A DNA stretch of 64,000 bases from Pelagimonas sp017744045 (GTDB taxonomy: Bacteria; Pseudomonadota; Alphaproteobacteria; Rhodobacterales; Rhodobacteraceae): the NCBI RefSeq assembly GCF_017744045.1, contig NZ_JAGHRD010000006.1; one strand, given 5' to 3'. Positions 58,067-64,000 of the stretch are shown here, one piece after another. The position numbers and the translations under genes are program-made. How positions within the stretch are numbered: position 1 is the stretch's first letter; every line of letters begins with the position of its first letter. The notes under the pieces were generated by a model that was not told the DNA's origin, made no database searches, and worked only from the letters and a program-made list of their open reading frames with translations.

Positions 58067-58573
58067 TCACGCAGGCTTTTTGCCTCCGGGAAACAAGACC
58101 AGCCCCAATGCCCCGGCAAAGATCGCAATATCGGCGATATTAAAGGCAAACGGGTTGTTTATTCCGCAGCAGGACATGTTGAGAAAGTCCGCAACCGCGC
58201 CATAAGCCACACGGTCGACAACATTCCCAAGGGCACCACCGATTAGCATACCGGCGGAAATCAGCCCATAGCGCCCCGGAGGGTCGCGTCGCATCCAGAC
58301 CAGAACAAACAGGATGATCCCCAAAGCCACGGAAATCAGGATCCAGCGCGTTGCAGGCGCTTCGCCCGCCAGCAGGCCGAAATTGATGCCGTAATTCCAC
58401 GCCATGCGGAATGTCAGATAGGGTGGAAAGACGTCGATATTCAAACGGGTGACCAGATCCATGATATGGACCACCCAAATCTTGGTCAGTTGATCAACGA
58501 CAAAGATTATCCCGGCCACGGTCCAAACCAGGCGGAGCATCCCTTGCTGACGTTGTTTCTCAACGCGTTCCAT
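58067..58573 (-). CDS. lspA: Lipoprotein signal peptidase (signal peptidase II)
   Basis: The 168-residue inner-membrane aspartyl protease cleaves prolipoprotein signals. It has four membrane helices; the two catalytic aspartates are in ALGNVVDRVAYGAVADF. The N-terminal VDQLTKIWVV and WNYGINFGLL also fit the family. It lies directly upstream of a lipoprotein gene. Confidence 0.93.
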   Translation of the reverse strand: MERVEKQRQQGMLRLVWTVAGIIFVVDQLTKIWVVHIMDLVTRLNIDVFPPYLTFRMAWNYGINFGLLAGEAPATRWILISVALGIILFVLVWMRRDPPGRYGLISAGMLIGGALGNVVDRVAYGAVADFLNMSCCGINNPFAFNIADIAIFAGALGLVLFPGGKKPA

Positions 58574-58825
58574 TCTGCCTCACTGCTTCTTATTCAAGGA
58601 TCGGCACATATCAGCATTCACGTAGAATGGGGACCGGAAATCGATTGCCCTATACGGATGAGCCTGAACCTGCCGATCCATGTTTTAAATGGTCGAGACG
58701 GTGTTTCCCAGCCCTATCCCAGGGGAATAAGTCAGAGCGGGCTTCAAAAAAAGTTGAGGTCACGGCGAAAATGAACGCCATGACCTCCTTGTCTTTTTCG
58801 ATGTCTGTGCTCGGTGCCTAACCGC

Positions 58826-60412
58826 TTAGTGACGGAAGTGGCGCATGCCGGTGAAGACCATGGCGAGGCCTGCCTCATCCGCGGCGGCAATGACTTCGTC
58901 GTCACGCATGGAGCCGCCCGGCTGAATCACGCAGGTGGCGCCAGCGGCGGCGGCTTCCATCAACCCGTCTGGGAAGGGGAAGAACGCATCAGATGCCACG
59001 GCAGAGCCTTTGGTCAGCGGCTCAGCCAAGCCCAGCGCTTCGGCCATGCGTTCCGCTTTCTTAGCGGCGATCAGGGCGCTGTCGACGCGGCTCATCTGAC
59101 CAGCACCAACACCCACGGTTGCCCCGTCTTTGACATAGACAATCGCATTGGATTTCACATGCTTGGCGACCTTCCAGGCAAAGAGCAGATCGCGCATTTG
59201 TTCCTCGGTCGGGGCAACCTTGGTTACCACCTTGAGGTCATCCAGCCCGATATAACCAACATCCTTGTCTTGCATCAGGAAGCCCCCGGCCACCTGGCGC
59301 AGGGTCTGGCCGCCCACGCGCACATCCGGCAAGCCGCCGGTTGTCAGCAGGCGCAAGTTTTTCTTGGCGGCAAAGACCTCTTTGGCCTCATCAGTGGCCT
59401 CGGGCGCGATGACCACTTCGGTAAAGATCCCGGTGATTTCGCGCGCGGTGTCGGCGTCCAGCGTCTGGTTCAGCGCCACGATGCCCCCAAAGGCCGAGGT
59501 GCGGTCGCAATCAAAGGCAGCTTTATAGGCTTCGGTCAGGGTCGCGCCCTTGGCCACACCACAGGGGTTGGCGTGTTTGATGATTGCGCAGGCGGCTGTT
59601 TCAGCCGGGTCAAACTCGGCGACCAGCTCGAACGCAGCGTCGGTGTCGTTGATATTGTTATAGGACAGCTCTTTGCCCTGATGCTGTGCGGCGGTTGCGA
59701 CACCTGGGCGGCCGGTGCCATCGGTGTAAAACGCTGCTTTCTGGTGCGGGTTCTCACCATAACGCAGGGTCTGAGCGATGCTGCCTGCCACGGCGCGGCG
59801 GCGCGGAGCCTCTTGCCCAATCGCGTCGGCCATCCAGCTCGACACAGCCGCGTCATATGCCCCGGTGCGCGCATAGGCGATCTGGGCGGAACGTTGACGG
59901 AAGGCCAGAGTGGTCGCGCCGTTCTGCGCATCCATTTCGGCCAGCAGCGCGTCGTAATCTTCGACATCAACGATGGTGGTCACAAAGCCGTGGTTCTTGG
60001 CCGCCGCACGGATCATCGCCGGGCCGCCAATGTCGATGTTTTCGATGCAGGTCTCGTAATCTGCGCCCTTGGCGACTGTCGCCTCGAACGGGTAGAGGTT
60101 CACCACCAGCAGGTCGATTGCGCCAATGCCATGTTCGTCCATCGCCGCCACGTGCGAGTCATTGTTGCGCAGCGCCAAAAGACCGCCATGCACCATCGGG
60201 TGCAGGGTTTTGACGCGGCCATCCATCATTTCGGGAAACCCTGTGACCTCGGCCACATCCTTGACCGCCACACCGGCGTCACGGATGGCGGCAGCAGACC
60301 CACCTGTTGACAGGATCTCGACCCCGCGTGCCTCCAGCGCTTTGGCCAGGTCGATGAGACCGGTCTTGTCTGAAACGGAAATAAGCGCGCGGCGGATGGG
60401 TTGATCTGTCAA
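58826..60412 (-). CDS. purH: Bifunctional purine biosynthesis protein PurH
   Basis: The 528-residue enzyme does the last two steps of IMP synthesis. The N-terminal IMP cyclohydrolase domain (about 1-195) starts RRALISVSDKTGLIDLAKAL. The AICAR transformylase domain (about 200-528) has IIKHANPCGVA with the catalytic Lys-His pair and ASDAFFPFPDGL near the end. Length and motifs are standard. The 250 bp between lspA and purH hold no gene or clear terminator. Confidence 0.96.
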   Translation of the reverse strand: MTDQPIRRALISVSDKTGLIDLAKALEARGVEILSTGGSAAAIRDAGVAVKDVAEVTGFPEMMDGRVKTLHPMVHGGLLALRNNDSHVAAMDEHGIGAIDLLVVNLYPFEATVAKGADYETCIENIDIGGPAMIRAAAKNHGFVTTIVDVEDYDALLAEMDAQNGATTLAFRQRSAQIAYARTGAYDAAVSSWMADAIGQEAPRRRAVAGSIAQTLRYGENPHQKAAFYTDGTGRPGVATAAQHQGKELSYNNINDTDAAFELVAEFDPAETAACAIIKHANPCGVAKGATLTEAYKAAFDCDRTSAFGGIVALNQTLDADTAREITGIFTEVVIAPEATDEAKEVFAAKKNLRLLTTGGLPDVRVGGQTLRQVAGGFLMQDKDVGYIGLDDLKVVTKVAPTEEQMRDLLFAWKVAKHVKSNAIVYVKDGATVGVGAGQMSRVDSALIAAKKAERMAEALGLAEPLTKGSAVASDAFFPFPDGLMEAAAAGATCVIQPGGSMRDDEVIAAADEAGLAMVFTGMRHFRH

Positions 60413-60444
60413 AGGTGTGTCCCCCGGAGTGTGATCAGGATCAA

Positions 60445-62190
60445 TTATATGTCGGCGTCCACCTCTTCCTGCGCCAGGTCGCGAATAGCAACGGCTGTTT
60501 CCTGCGCCTTGGCAAAGGACCAGCGGACGCGCGTCGCATACTCCATTGCGCGGCCAGATAAAACGATCTGTTTCGTCGCGCGCGGCTGGAGCCTGCCTTT
60601 TTCCAGGTAAACCGACGGTTCAAGTTCCATTTCGAAGTCACCTTCGGGTCGGAAAACCCATATTTCACCAGACCTTAGCGCCATCGACACCGCCTGCCCG
60701 TTCATATCCAGCGCCACATCCACATCCGGGTGCAAATGAAAGCGCACGTCAAAAGGCACACCGGCGAGGCGCAATTTATCCATCGCTTTGTCGAACCGCT
60801 TCTTGGCGGGCGAATCAAGGGCGACCAAATAATCCTCGCCCGCCAAGGAACGACCATCCAGAGACAGTTCGAGACTTCGGGCATGGGTCAGCCCGTGCAG
60901 CCCGACATAACCATCCATGCCGCCCTCGAACCGGTAGCTTTCCGGCAGATGGGTCATTTGCACGGGAACATGGCTGGGCAGGTCTTCCAACAATTCGCGT
61001 TTGGCCGCACCGATCCATCGGGGCGGGGCAAGTCGGGCGCTGGAATAGCCCTGCAAGGATAGGGTGGAATGGGACAGCGTGGCGCGCCCGGCCCGACGCC
61101 AATCCTCGCCAAAACCGCCGCCGGACCCGCAGCTGACAACCAAGGGCCGCCGCCCCGAGGTCAGCTCAAACGCCAGGGTCGAGGCATGGGCATGCGCCGA
61201 GGCGCTGCCACCGGGCGGCGCGGCAGCATCGATGATCACCGTGGTGCGGCCGGCCGACAGACGGGCAAAACCCATCGCCAAGCCGTCGGGCTGGCGGCGT
61301 TTGTTACCCGAGGCCGCCAGAGCCTGATCCAAGCGCCCCTCAAGCCCGCGCCCTCCGCCATGAAACCGCGCCAATCCGCCATCCGCATGGCGCAAGCTGC
61401 GCAGGGTTGGCGCAATATGGGCGATGGCTTCGACATGATCCTCGGACGGGGTTTGCCCAACCTCCTTTAGCGCCAATTGCGCCCATGTCAGCAGGGTAAA
61501 GACCTCAAGCAACTCTTCGGGATTGCGGGTCGGAATACCGCCCTGATCGGTGATCTGACGCTTGCATTCCTGCCCTAGCGCCGCACGGGCGGGCTCCACA
61601 TGATGCTCCATCCCCTCCAGCGAGATCCCGGCATAAAGCAAGCCTGTCAGCGCTTCGAACCGGGGCAGGCCCGGCGCGGCGGTCTGCCAACGTCGTCCCA
61701 AAAACCGCGATTGCGCGGCAAGAGCGCGATAAAAGCTCTCGGAATCCACCGATTTCCCGCGCAAAAGAAACAGCGCATGATGCACCCAGCGGATGATGCG
61801 GCGGCCCGTCAGTTCCGGCGTCCAGCCCGGCCCATGTCCGGCCCCGTACCTTTCGATCCAGCCCCAAAGCCAGGATTGCGCCAATTCCCGCGCTTTCAAA
61901 TCGCCCACGGCAGCCAGATCATCCAGCCAGGCAAAGCTGTGTATTTCCTCGACAAAGGCCTCGTCCGGGTGATCGAGATCCCAGATCATTGCCCCCTTGG
62001 CTTCGACCAGATGCCCGGCAAACATCAGGTTCCCAGCAACCAATTGCCGACCTCGGGCAAAGAAACCGACGGTGCGTGGTTCGGGATTGGACACAAAAGC
62101 GGTGGCCGCGCGCGTGCGCGCCGCCATACGCGCATGCATACGGTTCATCACCCGCGCACGCGCGGTTCGCCAGCTTTGCCGTTTGGCCAT
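60445..62190 (-). CDS. Heparinase II/III-family protein
   Basis: The 581-residue protein has an N-terminal alpha/alpha-toroid with the block HSFAWLDDL and WIERYGAGHGPGWTPELTGRRI. A C-terminal beta-sandwich follows, with HAHASTLAFELTSGRRPLVVSCG, the heparinase II/III segment including catalytic-site His and Tyr candidates. No signal peptide is visible. Alphaproteobacteria very often have it beside rsmB; the natural substrate is unknown. I prefer the ATG at 62190 (GAGG 8 bp upstream); the ATG at 62265 is possible and would put it 27 bp after rsmB. Confidence 0.8.
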   Translation of the reverse strand: MAKRQSWRTARARVMNRMHARMAARTRAATAFVSNPEPRTVGFFARGRQLVAGNLMFAGHLVEAKGAMIWDLDHPDEAFVEEIHSFAWLDDLAAVGDLKARELAQSWLWGWIERYGAGHGPGWTPELTGRRIIRWVHHALFLLRGKSVDSESFYRALAAQSRFLGRRWQTAAPGLPRFEALTGLLYAGISLEGMEHHVEPARAALGQECKRQITDQGGIPTRNPEELLEVFTLLTWAQLALKEVGQTPSEDHVEAIAHIAPTLRSLRHADGGLARFHGGGRGLEGRLDQALAASGNKRRQPDGLAMGFARLSAGRTTVIIDAAAPPGGSASAHAHASTLAFELTSGRRPLVVSCGSGGGFGEDWRRAGRATLSHSTLSLQGYSSARLAPPRWIGAAKRELLEDLPSHVPVQMTHLPESYRFEGGMDGYVGLHGLTHARSLELSLDGRSLAGEDYLVALDSPAKKRFDKAMDKLRLAGVPFDVRFHLHPDVDVALDMNGQAVSMALRSGEIWVFRPEGDFEMELEPSVYLEKGRLQPRATKQIVLSGRAMEYATRVRWSFAKAQETAVAIRDLAQEEVDADI

Positions 62191-62292
62191 CTGCACTGCC
62201 TCTTGCAACCCTTTTGCGGGTTTGTCTTTGCCCGACACCATATCGCAGGTATTTGACAAAGTCATTAGGGCAAAACGTGCAGGGTCAGGACA

Positions 62293-63585
62293 TCAGGTTT
62301 TGCGCAGAACCGCCATGTAAAACCCGTCCATACCACCACGATCGGCCCAGAAATCTGGCCGCAGGCGCAAACCGCCTTCTTCCGAGCGCCAGGCCTCTTC
62401 GATCCAAGGGAAATCAAGCATTTCAACACTGATATCGCTGTGCTTGGCCAGCGCTTCTTCGATCTGGCATTCCCCTTCATCCGGGATCAGGCTGCAAGTG
62501 GCAAAAACCAGCCGCCCGCCGGTTTTGAGCAAGTGCAGAACGTGATCCAGCATCGCCTCTTGCAGCCCGATCAGCTCAGCGATCTTTTCGCCCTGATGGG
62601 CATGGGGCAGGTCCGGATGACGGCGGATCGTGCCCGTCGCCGAACAGGGCGCATCCAAGAGCACCGCATCGTAAAGCCCGGTATGATCCATCGCATCGCC
62701 AACAACCAACTCCGCCTTAAGCCCCGTGCGCTTGAGGTTCTGGCGCACCCGTTTCAGGCGCTGCTCAGACAGATCCAAAGCGGTCACATGCGCACCAGCC
62801 GCCGCAAGCTGCATGGTCTTGCCGCCCGGGGCCGCGCACATATCCAGAACACGCAGCCCTGTGATGTCACCCAGCAATTTCACCGGCAGCGCCGCCGCCG
62901 CATCCTGCACCCACCAATCACCCGCCTCATAGCCCGGCAGGCCGGTCACCTGCCCGGCATCCTGCAAGCGGACCGAACCGGTCGGCAGCAACTCGCCCCC
63001 CACAGCTTTGGCCACGGCCTCCGCATCGCCCTTGGCGGTCAGATCAACCGGAGCTCCGGCAAAATGCGCTGCCTCCATGGCTGGAACGGCCTGCGCGCCC
63101 CAAGCTTCAACCAGCGGGCCGCGCAACCATTTTGGCAGACGCGGCACCCTTAGCTTGGCCCAGGCCTGATCCGCATCGACGGTCATCTTGCGCAACACCG
63201 CGTTTACCAAACCTTTGGCCCCCATCGTGTGGCGCGCCGCGGCGGCAAGGTTCACACAATCGCTGACCACCCCATGCGCCGCACCGCCCTGGCACAGCTC
63301 AACCGTGCCCAGGCGCAGGATATTCATCACCCGCGTGGTGGGTTTCTTGCGCAAATGATGCTGCAACAAACGATCAGCCCGCTCCATCCCGCGCAGCACA
63401 TCCGTCGCCAAACGCTGCGCCGCCGCACGATCCGCCGGGCTCAGCCCCTCCAACACCGCCGCATGCTCGGACAAAGGCCGCCCGCGATCCAGAACCTGAT
63501 CCAACAAATCAACCGCGGCTTTGCGCGCCGGGCTTGGCGCGTTTTTTGGGGCCGATTTGGCGGTCTGGCTGCTTTTCTCTGACAT
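62293..63585 (-). CDS. rsmB: RsmB/NOP-family rRNA cytosine methyltransferase
   Basis: The 430-residue protein joins a NusB-like RNA-binding domain (about 20-150) to a SAM-dependent m5C methyltransferase (about 230-430). The latter has LDMCAAPGGKTMQLAAAGA, DAPCSATGTIRRHPDL and FATCSLIPDEGE, with the catalytic cysteines in both P-C-S and T-C-S. RsmB makes m5C967 in 16S rRNA. The N-terminal 18 residues are a Lys/Ser-rich tail. It precedes the heparinase-like gene on the same strand. Confidence 0.93.
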   Translation of the reverse strand: MSEKSSQTAKSAPKNAPSPARKAAVDLLDQVLDRGRPLSEHAAVLEGLSPADRAAAQRLATDVLRGMERADRLLQHHLRKKPTTRVMNILRLGTVELCQGGAAHGVVSDCVNLAAAARHTMGAKGLVNAVLRKMTVDADQAWAKLRVPRLPKWLRGPLVEAWGAQAVPAMEAAHFAGAPVDLTAKGDAEAVAKAVGGELLPTGSVRLQDAGQVTGLPGYEAGDWWVQDAAAALPVKLLGDITGLRVLDMCAAPGGKTMQLAAAGAHVTALDLSEQRLKRVRQNLKRTGLKAELVVGDAMDHTGLYDAVLLDAPCSATGTIRRHPDLPHAHQGEKIAELIGLQEAMLDHVLHLLKTGGRLVFATCSLIPDEGECQIEEALAKHSDISVEMLDFPWIEEAWRSEEGGLRLRPDFWADRGGMDGFYMAVLRKT

Positions 63586-63682
63586 ACATGCTCCTGCGTC
63601 TGGGCGCCCGGGTCACCTTGCCTCTGCGCTGCCGCGCCGTATATCAAGGCCGCAAACCCAAGGAAAGCCCGAGGCAAACCTG

Positions 63683-63865
63683 ATGTCTGACACCGAAAAC
63701 CAGCTCCCCGCCGCCGCACAACGCGCCCTCGCCGAAGCCGCCGAACGCCGCGCCGCCCAAGAGGCCCGCGAAAAAGCCGCCCCCAAAGAGCTGGGAGGGC
63801 GCGATGGCCTCGACCCCGCCCGCTACGGCGATTGGGAGAAAAAGGGCATCGCCATCGATTTCTGA
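63683..63865 (+). CDS. DUF1674 / SDHAF4-like assembly factor
   Basis: The 60-residue protein ends with the DUF1674 signature GGRDGLDPARYGDWEKKGIA followed by IDF, shared with mitochondrial SDHAF4. SDHAF4 binds flavinated SdhA and helps assemble succinate dehydrogenase. The N-terminal half is a charged Ala/Glu helix. It is divergent from rsmB. No sdh gene is within the window. The gene is small but the signature is decisive. Confidence 0.88.
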   Translation: MSDTENQLPAAAQRALAEAAERRAAQEAREKAAPKELGGRDGLDPARYGDWEKKGIAIDF

Positions 63866-63878
63866 AACCAGGGCCTGT

Positions 63879-63947
63879 GGTTTCTCTGGGCCAAAAATAT
63901 CCCGGGGTGAATTGTCGCTTGCGACAAGAGGGGCAGCGCCCCTTTCG
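63879..63947 (+). repeat. Dispersed TTTGGGCCA-like repeat, copy 4
   Basis: The copy reads TTTCTCTGGGCCAAAAATAT, then CCCGGGGTG, then a variable hairpin (TTGTCGCTTGCGACAA) and GGGGCAGCGCCCC. It lies 14 bp after the SDHAF4-like gene. Confidence 0.8.
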
Positions 63948-64000
63948 CCCGACAACCCGCGCCCCGCATCCCCCACTCTGAGCAGGGCGCAGGGGTGGGC

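Noticed and set aside
58814..60310. A 498-codon plus-strand frame
   Set aside because: It is antisense to purH; His-rich, without motifs.

Overview
The window looks like a chromosomal segment of a marine alphaproteobacterium of the Roseobacter group (Rhodobacteraceae). I infer this from the gene families rather than from any database search: a single-chain alphaproteobacterial/plant-type GshA, the lspA-DUF3035-M16-M16 cluster, an RsmB-type methyltransferase beside a heparinase-like gene, a DUF1674/SDHAF4 gene, an OhrR/Ohr pair, an FnrL-type box, a glycine-betaine demethylation operon, and dispersed GC-rich repeats with a TTTGGGCCA core. Base composition is uniformly GC-rich. I see no rRNA, tRNA, CRISPR array, prophage or intact insertion sequence.

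Layout. 0-4.3 kb: an FNR-type box followed by what may be a short anaerobically controlled RNA, small regulator genes, and a divergent ohrR/ohr pair with twin operators. 4.3-10.7 kb: pnp and rpsO on the minus strand, separated by four plus-strand genes (DM13 protein, Na+/H+ antiporter, GST, secreted protein). 10.8-19.7 kb: an RTX-repeat protein, DUF1643, a threonine dehydratase-like enzyme, a LON-domain/Trm112/thioredoxin cluster, a leucine-rich-repeat gene split by an in-frame amber codon, xthA, a stand-alone CobT-like VWA protein and a 1-Cys peroxiredoxin. 19.8-24 kb: aldehyde dehydrogenase, a 211-bp MITE that supplies the rluA stop codon, rarD and DUF3995.

24-32 kb: a six-gene minus-strand operon that should convert glycine betaine to glycine. 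It holds a cupin-XRE regulator, a GFA protein, two dimethylglycine/sarcosine dehydrogenase-like flavoproteins, a betaine-homocysteine methyltransferase-like enzyme and a GlxA/AraC regulator. Two identically built 27-bp inverted repeats lie upstream. The BHMT-like enzyme would remove the first methyl, the two FAD-GcvT enzymes the next two (passing C1 units to tetrahydrofolate), and the GFA protein may deal with escaping formaldehyde.

32-42 kb: sulfotransferase, MFS exporter, thiolase, a STAS/RsbW pair, a 700-bp non-coding stretch holding two covarying hairpins, gamma-glutamyltransferase, DUF805, gshA, a membrane protein and a YHS protein. 42-54 kb: GNAT, rsmE, ubiA, an OmpA-family envelope protein with a small partner, a HAD hydrolase, a MaoC hydratase behind a perfect palindrome, a split and divergent mnmC (FAD half and MnmD half), a DMT transporter, a soluble lytic transglycosylase and dapA. 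54.6-64 kb: an M16 peptidase pair, a DUF3035 lipoprotein, lspA, purH, heparinase II/III, rsmB and sdhaf4.

Most genes are ordinary housekeeping genes. The items most worth following up are the FNR-box/anti-SD small RNA candidate (9-138), the covarying hairpin pair (36723-36999), the MITE fused to rluA (21409-21619), the operator pair of the betaine operon (31936-32001), the amber-split LRR gene (15632-17179), the stand-alone CobT-VWA gene (18087-18992) and the divergent split mnmC (48876-50634).
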